Shown piece by piece: positions 8,455 to 16,200 of a DNA stretch of 64,000 bases. The translations under genes were made by a program, and so were the position numbers. The notes under the pieces are model-generated. The model saw only the letters and a program-made list of their open reading frames with translations, did no database searches and had not been told where the DNA came from. Position 1 is the stretch's first letter; every line of letters begins with the position of its first letter. The DNA comes from Gaiellasilicea sp963731615. GTDB lineage: Bacteria; Actinomycetota; Thermoleophilia; Gaiellales; Gaiellaceae. The stretch covers positions 496,001-560,000 of the forward strand of contig CAVSWD010000008.1 in the NCBI GenBank assembly GCA_963731615.1, given 5' to 3'.

Positions 8455-8866
8455 TCCGATCGCCGGCGACGCTCCGCGCGCCGATCTTGCCGGTGTCGAG
8501 GTACTCGACGATGTCCGGCGCGATCAGCGTGGAGAGCATGAGGACGCGGACGGGCGCGTCGGTGTCGTTGCGGATCTGGTGCGCGCCCTCCTTGCCGCGC
8601 GGGAACGCGACGACGTCGCCCTGGCTCAGCTGCTGCTCGCCCTCGTGCGTGCGCAGCGTCGGCTCGCCGCGGAGGACGATCGCCCATTCCTCGTTCGCGT
8701 GGTGGGTGTGAAATGGCCCCTGCTTGTTACCCGGCTCGACCTCGTACATGCTCGCGCCGATCAGCTCGGCGTTGGTGTGTGCGCCGACCCAGGCGTCCTT
8801 GAAGCGCCAGCCCTCGCGCTCTTCCGTGCGATCCCACTCGTCTGCGTTGAGATTGAAGATCTTCAT
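8402..8866 (-). CDS. Cupin domain protein
   Basis: This 154-residue protein has one cupin domain. Motif 1 is PFHTHHANEEWAIVLRGEPT, with three His and a Glu as likely metal ligands. Motif 2 is GDVVAFPRGKEGAHQIRN. It resembles single-domain cupins of unknown substrate that bind a metal ion and may act as an isomerase, dioxygenase or sensor. It lies between tmRNA and the element remnant, so it may be element cargo, although its base composition looks like the host's. The ATG at 8866 is followed by MKIFNLNADEWDR; no alternative start is needed. Confidence 0.8.
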   Translation of the reverse strand: MKIFNLNADEWDRTEEREGWRFKDAWVGAHTNAELIGASMYEVEPGNKQGPFHTHHANEEWAIVLRGEPTLRTHEGEQQLSQGDVVAFPRGKEGAHQIRNDTDAPVRVLMLSTLIAPDIVEYLDTGKIGARSVAGDRIIFARPGPELEYWEDED

Positions 8867-8920
8867 GCGGAAAGCCTACTAGCCGTTGCAATATCTGCCG
8901 GTTAGGCGGAGCTGTCCGGA

Positions 8921-8949
8921 GTGGAGGCGGCGGGAATCGAACCCGCGTC
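8921..8949 (-). repeat. Chromosomal att-like site inside the 3' end of ssrA
   Basis: This is the parent copy of the 29-bp sequence found at 7184-7212 (identical) and at 3007-3032 (one mismatch). It covers the T-arm and the acceptor 3' strand of tmRNA, a frequent target of tyrosine recombinases. CCA is not encoded after the discriminator base. Confidence 0.7.
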
Positions 8950-9282
8950 CGCGGACGCACCGGACAGAGCGTCTACAAGCGTAGTCTGGGCTTTCGTTTC
9001 ACCCGGCGGCCGGTTCCCAGACGACCTACCGACGGGCTAGCCATCCTGAAGCGTCGCACCGCGGGCGATTGGCTCTCCCTTGGTGCCGAGCCCGAACGTT
9101 GGCGCCGCATTCCTGACCTCGGGCCGAGCCAGGAGCGACGTCGCCAGTCCTAGTTACCTAGGCAGCGAGTGCGAGATCATTCTTCGCATTTGTTCGTTTC
9201 CCGGTGGTTTTACGAGGCCGACCGGGGACCTCGGCTTGCAGCTCTACCGGAGAACCGACCACGTCGAAACCAGGTCGCCCCC
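8922..9282 (-). ncRNA. ssrA: tmRNA (ssrA)
   Basis: This one-piece tmRNA of about 361 nt rescues stalled ribosomes together with SmpB, whose gene lies 930 bp away. The 5' end reads GGGGGCGACCTGGTTTCGAC, the standard tmRNA start. Its first seven bases pair with the 3' strand CGCCTCC, with one G-U pair. The T-arm is GGGTTCGATTCCC. CCA is not encoded. The internal reading frame ends in ...LALAA followed by TAG. tmRNA tags usually end in ALAA, so this fits. The gene is divergent from the GNAT gene, with only 28 bp between them. Confidence 0.95.
9158..9187 (-). other. tmRNA tag-peptide reading frame
   Basis: The frame ending in TAG (9158-9160) encodes AKNDLALAA if the GCG at 9185-9187 is the resume codon. 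The preceding codons in frame would read T-N. The LALAA ending matches the usual proteolysis signal for ClpXP-type proteases. The exact resume codon cannot be fixed by eye; GCG is favoured because the first tag residue is commonly Ala. Confidence 0.6.
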
Positions 9283-9299
9283 GTATGTGTTGTGACCGT

Positions 9300-9305
9300 A
9301 TTGTA
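9300..9305 (-). promoter_or_regulatory. Candidate -10 box for ssrA
   Basis: On the minus strand TACAAT lies 18 nt before the mature 5' end of tmRNA, so a precursor would start about 10 nt upstream of it. No convincing -35 hexamer is seen 17 nt further up. The box lies just ahead of the GNAT start codon on the other strand, so the two transcription starts must be very close. Confidence 0.35.
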
Positions 9306-9310
9306 GCCGG

Positions 9311-10229
9311 ATGCCGCGGATTCGCGAGATCGGCGAGGACGAGCTCGACGAGCTCGTGCGGATCGCCCTGGAAGCACAGCCGCGCGAGTACGCGACCGTC
9401 TCGGGCTTCGTCGACTGGCGCAACCAGGCCGACGACATGGTCTGGCTCCTCGCCGAGCACGACGACGAGACGCTCGGGGCGGCCTACGGGCTCGTCGGCT
9501 GGCACACGCCGCCGCACCGCGCGATCGGAGCCGCCTTCGTCCCGCCCGACGAGCGCGGGGCCGGGTTCGGCATCGCCCTCCTGGACGCGCTCGAGGGCTG
9601 GGCGGCCGAGCACGACTGCACGGAGCTCGAGGGGCCGGTCGCCGAGGACGACCCTGGCAGCCTCGCCTGGGCCGCCGCGCACGGGTATCACGAGGCCGGG
9701 CGAAACTCCCGTCTCGTCCTCGACCTGACCGCCGCCGAGCTTCCGGAGCCGGCGCTGCCGGAGGGAATCGAGATCGTCACCTGGGCAGACCGGCCGGAGC
9801 TCGCGACCGGCATGTACGAGGTCGCTCGCGAGGCGGTACCGGACATCCCCGGCGAGGAGGAGGGCGACATCGGCACGCTCGAGGAGTGGCTGGCGCGCGA
9901 CATGCAGGGCGAGAGCGACGACCCGCGGGCCGTCTTCGTCGCGCTGGCCGGCGACGAGGTGGCCGGCTACGCGAAGCTCTCACTCGCGCCCGAGCGAAGC
10001 GACCGGGCCTTCCACGACCTGACCGGCGTCAAGCGCGCGTACCGCGGTCAGGGGATCGCGGCAGCGCTGAAGCGCACCCAGATCGCCTGGGCGAAGGAGC
10101 AGGGCTACGAGTCGCTGCAGACCTCGAACGAGGCCCGGAACGAGCCGATCCGGACGGCTGAACGAGCGGCACGGCTACGTGGTCGAGCCGGGCGTCGTGA
10201 TCGTCCGCTCGACTATCGCCGTGACTTGA
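9311..10229 (+). CDS. Tandem GNAT-family N-acetyltransferase, one-base frameshift near 3' end
   Basis: The protein has two GNAT-like halves. The first has RAIGAAFVPPDERGAGFGIA. The second has a clear acetyl-CoA loop in TGVKRAYRGQGIAAALKRTQ, followed by GYESLQTSNEARNEPI. After that the frame goes wrong near 10154, where one extra base seems present. Removing it gives RLNERHGYVVEPGVVIVRS and a stop at 10227-10229, exactly as expected for the end of a GNAT fold. Uncorrected, the frame runs on to 10246. The substrate is unknown. It is convergent with smpB and overlaps its 3' end by 17 bp. Confidence 0.8.
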
Positions 10230-10677
10230 GCGCGCGGTCGATCTGACGCTTGGCGTCCCGGTCGGCGATGTCGCGCCGCTTGTCGCCCTTCTCCTTGCCG
10301 CGGGCGAGCGCGATCTCGACCTTCACCTTCCCGTCCTTGAAGTAGAGCCGCGTCGGCACGATCGTCTGGCCCTTCTCGCGCACCTTCGCGGTCAGCGAGT
10401 CGATCTCGCCGCGGTGCAGCAACAGCTTGCGGTCACGCCCGGGCTCGTGATTGGCGCTGTTGCCCTGGTCGTAGACGGCGACGTCGGCGCCGATCAGCCA
10501 GACGCCGTCGGGGCGGACGTCCGCGTAGGCCTGCGCCAGCGTCACCCTGCCGTCGCGAAGCGACTTGACCTCCGTGCCGGTCAGCACGATCCCGGCCTCG
10601 AACCGCTCGAGCAGGTGGTAGTCGTGCCGCGCGCGGCGGTTCTCCGCAATCTGCTTAACGCCGGTCGGCCGAGCCAT
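10213..10677 (-). CDS. smpB: SsrA-binding protein SmpB
   Basis: This 154-residue protein is of normal length. It has the SmpB core RRARHDYHLLERFEAGIVLT and GTEVKSLRDGRVTLAQAYA, then RDRKLLLHRGEI and the basic C-terminal tail with KGKEKGDKR-like content that enters the empty mRNA channel. It binds tmRNA and brings it to stalled ribosomes. The ssrA gene lies about 0.9 kb downstream, and prfB, ftsE and ftsX lie upstream, a common actinobacterial neighbourhood. The ATG at 10677 starts MARPTGVKQIAENRRARHDY. Confidence 0.97.
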   Translation of the reverse strand: MARPTGVKQIAENRRARHDYHLLERFEAGIVLTGTEVKSLRDGRVTLAQAYADVRPDGVWLIGADVAVYDQGNSANHEPGRDRKLLLHRGEIDSLTAKVREKGQTIVPTRLYFKDGKVKVEIALARGKEKGDKRRDIADRDAKRQIDRALKSRR

Positions 10678-10714
10678 CCCAGGAGTGTAGGGACGGCCCG
10701 GCGACCACAGGTCG

Positions 10715-11347
10715 TCAGACGGGCGGTGCAGCCGGAGCTGGGGTCCCGCGCCAAAGGAGCGCCGAGACGAGCAGGAGCCAGAGCGGGAACGCAAAGACCA
10801 CGACCGCCCAGCCGATCGGGGGAATCAGCGCCAGGACGGCGAGGACGAGCGAGATCCAACCGAGCCACGCGGGCAGGGCACGAGCTTGGACGGCCGCGAG
10901 CCCGACTGCGAAGAAGAAGCCGGCGAGCATTACCTCGGCGGCGAAGAAGAAGCTGTCGCCGATCGTGTGGTAGACCTCGGCGGCTGCGGGCTCGAGATTG
11001 CGATCGAGCGTGTCGTTGGCGAAGGCGCCGGCGACATCCGGCATCACGCTGAGGAGCAGGAAGAGCGCCGCCGCAAAGCCGAACCCGTACGCCAGGCGGC
11101 CGAGTTGCCCCGAGACGCGGCCGATGTGCGTCCGCAGCCCGTCCAGGAACCAGATCAGCGCGATCACCCCGACGCCCCAGAGCATCACACCGACTGCCAG
11201 CCGCCCGAGATTGTCGGCGAGATAGGCCGCAATCTCCAGCCCGGCCGCGTCGTCGTCCGGAGCGTTGGAGTCGATCACGAAGAGAGAGATCACGAACAGC
11301 ACGACGCTGAGCACGCCCGCGAACGGCGTCACATGCCTCGCTTCCAT
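10715..11347 (-). CDS. Multi-pass membrane protein (DUF4386-like)
   Basis: This 210-residue protein has about six TM helices (for example GVLSVVLFVISLFVI, LAVGVMLWGVGVIALIWFL, LAYGFGFAAALFLLLSV, WISLVLAVLALIPPIGWAVV). The general pattern of a loop with NAPDDDA after helix 1 and a conserved Phe-rich helix fits DUF4386-type proteins of unknown function. The ATG at 11347 has AAGGGG about 8 nt upstream. It is divergent from the SemiSWEET gene. No partner suggests a role. Confidence 0.65.
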   Translation of the reverse strand: MEARHVTPFAGVLSVVLFVISLFVIDSNAPDDDAAGLEIAAYLADNLGRLAVGVMLWGVGVIALIWFLDGLRTHIGRVSGQLGRLAYGFGFAAALFLLLSVMPDVAGAFANDTLDRNLEPAAAEVYHTIGDSFFFAAEVMLAGFFFAVGLAAVQARALPAWLGWISLVLAVLALIPPIGWAVVVFAFPLWLLLVSALLWRGTPAPAAPPV

Positions 11348-11426
11348 TGAGCAACCCCTTTCCTTGTGGGACGGTGCCACCGTCTCAGATCGAGCGGCTG
11401 TCTACCACCCCCGCTACCGTGGGAGC

Positions 11427-11690
11427 GTGGTCACCGCCCTCGCGTTTGCAGCGGCGACGTGGGGCATCGCGATGGCGGTCTCCCCCGTCCTCCAGATCCG
11501 GAAGATGGTGCAACACCGGAGCTCACACGGGTTCTCGCTCGGTTACCCGACCGTCCTCTTCATCGGCTTCCTACTCTGGCTCGCGTACGGGATCGCCCTC
11601 GGCAACTGGGCGCTGATCCTGCCGAACGTGGTCGCGGCGGTCGTGATCGTGGCGACGATCGCCGTCGCGCGTCACTACCGGCGGCCGTAA
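11427..11690 (+). CDS. SemiSWEET family sugar transporter (PQ-loop)
   Basis: From the GTG at 11427 the protein is 87 residues, exactly SemiSWEET size, with three TM helices in the 1-3-2 triple-helix pattern. PVLQIRKMVQHRSSHGFSLG corresponds to the PQ-loop and the conserved 'S-x-G-x-S' turn, and LWLAYGIALGNWALILPN fits helix 3. SemiSWEETs form dimers that carry mono- or disaccharides down gradients. The longer frame upstream of 11427 overlaps the divergent membrane gene and is rejected. The 3' end overlaps the convergent helicase gene by 16 bp. Confidence 0.8.
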   Translation: MVTALAFAAATWGIAMAVSPVLQIRKMVQHRSSHGFSLGYPTVLFIGFLLWLAYGIALGNWALILPNVVAAVVIVATIAVARHYRRP

Positions 11691-13306
11691 CAGCGCTGGC
11701 AGAGCGCGAACCAGGGCGCGCAGCTCTGGCCGCACGACTTGCAGCGGCCGACCGTCGGAGAGCGGACCTCGGCCGCCAGCTTCTCGCTGACGCGGCGCGA
11801 CGCCGCCTCCTCGAGCCCTGCGGCGCGCTCGAGCGTGACACCGCCGACGTCCGGATACTGGAGCGCGAACCAGCGCAGGATGCTGGCGGTACGCGCAGCC
11901 TGCTCGGCATCCTCGAGCGAGGCGTCGCGGAGCCGACTCGTGTCGAGGAGCCACTGGAGCACCGGCCGCTGGGCGCGATCGCCCGCGACGGCAAGCGCGA
12001 GCGTCGCGAGCAGCTCGACGTTGTCCTCGTCGACCGGCGCGTTGACGAGCTTCCAGACCTGCTCGAGCGCGAGCGTCCGGCCGCGCTCCCGCAGGCGGCG
12101 CTGCACCGCGTCGAGCCGAATGAGCAGCGGCCCGATCGACTCGACCGAGAGCCAGCCGTCCCCGGCCCACTGCCGCAGCGCCGCCGTGTGCCAGGCGCGC
12201 AGGCTCGCCGGCAGCTGCAGCGGCGACTCGATCGCCAGATCCTCCAGCCGTGGCCGGATCCGCGCGGTATCGACGACGCGGTAACCGAGATGCCCGCCGG
12301 GAAGCTGCACGTGCGGCGTCAGCGCCGACTCGATCAGGCCGGGATCTGCGTTCGCCCAGACGATCCCGGTCAGCACGCCGACGTGGCCGCGCTCGACCAG
12401 GCCGAACCGGCCGGCGCGGCCGGCGATCTGCGCGATCTCCCACGCATGCAGGTCGCGCCGCTCCTCGCCGTCGAACTTCTGCGACTCCGCGAAGAGCAGC
12501 GTCTCGCAGGGGAGATTGACGCCGTGGCCGAGCACGTCGGTGGCGCAGCAGACATGCGCCTGGCCGCTCATGAAGCGCTCGATCTCGAGCCTGCGGGAGG
12601 CGAGCGGCATCGCGCCGTAGAGGACGGCCACCTGCCCCGGCCGGCGCCGGTTCAACTCGCCCGCGAGAGCGAGCACAGCGCGGCGGCTGAACGCGACGAC
12701 GACCGTGCCGGGCTTCAGGCTCTGAAACGAGACCGAGCCCGTCCAGTCGAGCGGCGCCTTGCGCTCGAAGAAGCGCACCTCGGCGTCCGGGAACGCGTTC
12801 TCGATCAGCGGCAGCGCCTCGACGGCGCCGAGCAGGAGGATGTGCCGGTACTCGCCCGCCAGCAGCAGTCGCGTCCAAGCGGAGCCGCGTTCGGCGTCCT
12901 CGGCCCACTGCACCTCGTCCAGCACCAGCACTTCTCCCTGCAGCGGTGCCATCTCGGCGGTGCAGCAAATGATCGGGGCGTGCTCGTTGACGCGCTCCTC
13001 GCCGGTGACGAGGCCGACCTGATCGGCGCCGAGCTCGGCGCTCAGACGCCGGTGGGCTTCCTGCGCGAGCATTCGCAGCGGCGCCGCGAAGACGCCGCGA
13101 CCCCGCTCGGCGAGGAACTCGAGCGCGGAGTGCGTCTTGCCCGAGTTCGTGGGGCCGACGTGGGCGACGACCGTCTCCGGCTCGACGCGGCGGGACGGGA
13201 GGACGATCTCCGGCTCGGGAACGCGAACGTGCGCTTCGCGGCGCTTGCGGCGCTGCGTGCGACTGGGCCGCTTCTGGCGGCCACGGTGCTCCCGGCGGGA
13301 GGCCAC
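11675..13306 (-). CDS. SUV3-like DExH-box RNA helicase
   Basis: This 543-residue protein begins with a basic tail. Motif I is GPTNSGKT (residues 51-58), the signature of SUV3 helicases, and motif II is LDEVQ (about 129-133). Motif VI is QIAGRAGRFG, after ATDVLGHGVNLPC. The C-terminus has a four-cysteine cluster CKSCGQSCAPWFALCQRC that may bind zinc. SUV3 is best known as the mitochondrial RNA helicase of the degradosome, and bacterial relatives are known but little studied. Here it sits between ftsX and smpB, with 2 bp to ftsX. A role in RNA decay or ribosome rescue is inferred only from family and position. Confidence 0.85.
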   Translation of the reverse strand: MASRREHRGRQKRPSRTQRRKRREAHVRVPEPEIVLPSRRVEPETVVAHVGPTNSGKTHSALEFLAERGRGVFAAPLRMLAQEAHRRLSAELGADQVGLVTGEERVNEHAPIICCTAEMAPLQGEVLVLDEVQWAEDAERGSAWTRLLLAGEYRHILLLGAVEALPLIENAFPDAEVRFFERKAPLDWTGSVSFQSLKPGTVVVAFSRRAVLALAGELNRRRPGQVAVLYGAMPLASRRLEIERFMSGQAHVCCATDVLGHGVNLPCETLLFAESQKFDGEERRDLHAWEIAQIAGRAGRFGLVERGHVGVLTGIVWANADPGLIESALTPHVQLPGGHLGYRVVDTARIRPRLEDLAIESPLQLPASLRAWHTAALRQWAGDGWLSVESIGPLLIRLDAVQRRLRERGRTLALEQVWKLVNAPVDEDNVELLATLALAVAGDRAQRPVLQWLLDTSRLRDASLEDAEQAARTASILRWFALQYPDVGGVTLERAAGLEEAASRRVSEKLAAEVRSPTVGRCKSCGQSCAPWFALCQRCYGRR

Positions 13307-13308
13307 GC

Positions 13309-14175
13309 CTAAACCTGCAGGAAACGGCGGAGCGTGAGACCCGAGCCGACGGCGCCGACGGCGAGCCCGACAACGAGCAGGATCAGCGCGTTGACCGAGA
13401 AGGCGAGCGCCTCGACGTCCGAGGACGACTCGATCCGGCCGAGGATCGCCGGCAGTGCGAACTCCTTGCCGATCAGCAGCAGGATCACGGCCGCGACCGA
13501 GCCGGCGAGGCCGCAGATGAGGCCCTCGAGCATGAACGGCCCGCGCACGAACCAGTTCGTCGCGCCGACGAGCTTCATCACCTCGATCTCACGCCGGCGC
13601 GAGAAGATGGAAAGCCGGATCGTGTTCGCGATCAGGAGCGTCGAGGCAATCAGCAGCACGATCACGGCCGCCAGGAAGACGATCTCGATCACCCGGGCGA
13701 CGCGCAGGATCCGGTCGGCGGTCTGCTTGCCGTACTTGACTTTGTCGACGCCTGCCGGCAGCGGCTCGAGACTGTTGGCGATCGCGTCGACGTCCTCCCC
13801 GCGCACCGGCACGATCTCGTGCGAGGCGGGGAGCGGGTTCGAGGGCAGGTCCTCGACCAGGTCGGGGAACCTCTGTGTCATCCGCTCGAGCGCCTCGGCG
13901 GAGGAGACGAACGTGACCGACTTGACGCGCGGGTCGTTCTCGAGCTGCGCGCGAACGGTGTTGATCTGGGCCGCGTTCGCGTCCTGCTCGTAGAAGACCT
14001 TGACGAGCAGCTCGCGCTTGACGTGGTCGGACCAGGAAACCACCCAGGAGCCGAGCGCGATGAAGAGCCCGAGCAGGAACATCCCGATCAGGACGGTCAT
14101 CGTCGCCGCGATCGTTGTCGAGAGGTTCGCCCCGAGCGAGCGGAACGACTCCGAGAAGAGCAAGCGAACTCTCAT
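13309..14175 (-). CDS. ftsX: Cell division protein FtsX
   Basis: This 288-residue protein begins MRVRLLFSESFRSLGANLST, typical of FtsX. TM1 is AATMTVLIGMFLLGLFIALG. A large extracytoplasmic loop follows (NDPRVKSVTFVSSAEALERM, then ALPAGVDKVKYG-like content), and then three TM helices (VIEIVFLAAVIVLLIASTLL onward). With FtsE it forms an ABC-type complex that activates peptidoglycan hydrolases such as RipC-type NlpC/P60 enzymes during division. The ATG overlaps the ftsE stop by 4 bp (ATGA). Confidence 0.95.
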   Translation of the reverse strand: MRVRLLFSESFRSLGANLSTTIAATMTVLIGMFLLGLFIALGSWVVSWSDHVKRELLVKVFYEQDANAAQINTVRAQLENDPRVKSVTFVSSAEALERMTQRFPDLVEDLPSNPLPASHEIVPVRGEDVDAIANSLEPLPAGVDKVKYGKQTADRILRVARVIEIVFLAAVIVLLIASTLLIANTIRLSIFSRRREIEVMKLVGATNWFVRGPFMLEGLICGLAGSVAAVILLLIGKEFALPAILGRIESSSDVEALAFSVNALILLVVGLAVGAVGSGLTLRRFLQV

Positions 14176-14855
14176 TCGCTCTCGTAGCCTCCGCGGCGCT
14201 CGTCGCGGGCGAGCCGGCCTTCCTCGAGCGCGATCACGCGGCGGCGCATCTTGTCGACCATCTCGCGGTCGTGCGTGACCATCAGGATCGTCGTGCCCGC
14301 ACGGTTGATCCGGTAGAGCAGCTGCATGATCCCGACGGAGGTGTCGGGATCGAGATTTCCGGTCGGCTCGTCGCAGATCAGGAGCGGCGGGTGGTTGACG
14401 ACGGCGCGGGCGATCGAGACGCGCTGCTGCTCGCCGCCGGAGAGCTCGTCGGGCAGCGAGCTCGTCTTGTCCGAGAGACCGACGAGCGAGAGCACCTCCG
14501 GCACCTTGCGGCGGATGTTCGCCGAGCTCTCGCCCTGCACCTTGAGCGCGTAGGCGACGTTCTCGGACGCGGTGCGGTTCGGGAGCAGCTTGAAGTCCTG
14601 GAAGACGCAGCCGACGTTGCGGCGCAGCAGGGGGACCTTCGAATGCTTGAGCCGGGTCAGGTCGCGGCCGCCGACGAGGATCCGGCCGGAGCTCGGCTCG
14701 AGCTCCTTCAGGAGCAGGCGGATCATCGTCGACTTGCCGGAGCCGGAGGCGCCGACGACGAAGACGAACTCGCCTTTCTCGATCACGAACGAGACGTCGT
14801 TGAGGGCGACGACGTTGGGGTCGTACACCTTCGTCACGCTCTCGAACACGATCAT
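14172..14855 (-). CDS. ftsE: Cell division ATP-binding protein FtsE
   Basis: From the ATG at 14855 the protein is 227 residues and begins MIVFESVTKVYDPNVVALND. Walker A is GASGSGKST, the ABC signature is LSGGEQQRVSIARA, and Walker B is LLICDEPTGNLDPDTS. It energises FtsX signalling to cell-wall hydrolases. An open frame extends 50 codons upstream (to 15005), but 227 residues is the family length and GGGGACG precedes this ATG, so the shorter form is preferred. It is directly followed by ftsX. Confidence 0.95.
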   Translation of the reverse strand: MIVFESVTKVYDPNVVALNDVSFVIEKGEFVFVVGASGSGKSTMIRLLLKELEPSSGRILVGGRDLTRLKHSKVPLLRRNVGCVFQDFKLLPNRTASENVAYALKVQGESSANIRRKVPEVLSLVGLSDKTSSLPDELSGGEQQRVSIARAVVNHPPLLICDEPTGNLDPDTSVGIMQLLYRINRAGTTILMVTHDREMVDKMRRRVIALEEGRLARDERRGGYESE

Positions 14856-15007
14856 CGTCCCCGCGATCGACGGGTCGACGGCCGGGACGCCGTTCTGAGA
14901 CTCGCCAGCGATCACCGGGGATGTCACGTCTGTCTGCATGGGGTTCATGACTGCGTCGGTCACCGGTGGGGGGATAGGCCGCGCCGCTCCGGGATCCGAG
15001 TTCACAG

Positions 15008-15030
15008 TCTAGCCGACGCGCCCGGCTAGA
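15008..15030 (-). terminator. Hairpin at the end of prfB
   Basis: An 8-bp perfect stem (TCTAGCCG with CGGCTAGA) and a 7-nt loop overlap the prfB stop codon. There is no clear T-run behind it, so it is terminator-like at best and may only limit read-through into ftsE. Confidence 0.35.
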
Positions 15031-16130
15031 CGGCCTTCCCGGCGGCCTTGGCGAGCAGGTATTCCCGCACGAAACCGTCGAGATTGCCGTCGAGGACGCC
15101 CTGCGCGTTGCCGACCTCGTAGCCGGTCCGCAGGTCTTTCACGAGTTGGTAGGGCTGCAGCACGTAGCTCCGGATTTGACTGCCGAAGCCGATGTCCTGC
15201 GCCGCGCCGCGCTCTTTTGCCAGCTCCGCCTCGCGTTCTTCCTCCTGGAGCTCGACGAGCCGCGACTTGAGGATCCGCAGCGCCGTCTGCTTGTTCGAGG
15301 TCTGCGAACGCTCGTTCTGGCACTGGACGACGATTCCCGTCGGCAGATGCGTGATCCGGACGGCCGAATCGGTCTTGTTGACGTGCTGGCCGCCGGCGCC
15401 GGAGGCACGGTAGGTGTCAATTCTCAGATCGTCCTCGCTGATCTCGACCGCGCTCTCGTCGGGCAGCAGCGGCGCGACGACGACCTGAGCGAACGCCGTG
15501 TGCCGGCGATGGGCGCTGTCGAACGGACTCAGCCGCACCAGCCGGTGGACGCCGCGCTCGGCCTTGAAGAGCCCGTACGCGTTCTCGCCCTTGGCCGTCA
15601 CCGTCGCGGACTTCAGCCCCGCCTCCTCGCCCGGGCTCGCCTCGACGAGCTCGGTCGGGAAGCCGCGGTCGGCGGCCCAGCGCAGATACATCCGCAGCAG
15701 CATCTCGGCCCAGTCCTGCGCGTCGGTGCCGCCCGCGCCGGCGTGGATCGAGACGACGGCGTCGCCGGCGTCGTACTCCCCGTCGAAGAGCGCGTCCTCC
15801 TGCAGGCGCTCGAGCTCGCGCCGGAGCGGCTGCAGCTGCGACTCGATGTCGGCGGCGAGCTCCGGCTCGAGCTCGAGCAGCTCCGCGGCGTCGTCGTGCT
15901 CGGCCTGCAGCCGCTCGTAGCGCTCGAGGCGCTTGGACAAGCGAGAGTGCTCGGTCGAGACGGCCGCTGCGCGGCTCTGGTCGTCCCAGAAGCCGGGCTC
16001 CCCCAACTCCTGCTCCAGCTCGGCGACGCGGGTTGCTACGGCATCCGGGTCAAAGGTAATCACGAACCCAGGCGAGCTGGGCTCTGATCTCCTCGAGCTG
16101 CTGATCGAGCGGGATCGCGGTCTCGGACAC
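15026..16130 (-). CDS. prfB: Peptide chain release factor 2, with programmed +1 frameshift
   Basis: RF2 (about 367 residues) terminates at UGA/UAA. The SPF anticodon-like motif appears in RLVRLSPFDS and the catalytic GGQ in ASGAGGQHVNKTDSAVRITH. The N-terminal part lies in another frame: a GTG at 16130 starts (M)SETAIPLDQQLEEIRAQLAW..., which reaches CTT TGA C. A +1 shift there continues as LDPDAVATRVAELEQELG. This is the standard autoregulatory site of prfB, in which low RF2 promotes shifting, so this break is real, unlike the others in the window. The gene lies between the phosphoesterase gene and ftsE. Confidence 0.96.
16049..16055 (-). promoter_or_regulatory. prfB recoding site CTTTGAC
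   Basis: The slippery sequence CTT TGA C on the minus strand is identical to the classical prfB frameshift site, with TGA (16050-16052) in the upstream frame 25 codons after the GTG start. The usual internal Shine-Dalgarno-like stimulator is weak here (CTGGG about 12 nt upstream). Confidence 0.9.
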
Positions 16131-16200
16131 GAGTCGATGCTAGCGCGCCGTCCTCGTCGGCGCCCCGGCATTCAGCGATTACTCGGTCACCGAATTCGCA

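Noticed and set aside
14856..15005. An N-terminal extension of FtsE
   Set aside because: It would make FtsE 50 residues longer than the family norm, and a suitable start with GGGGACG exists at 14855.
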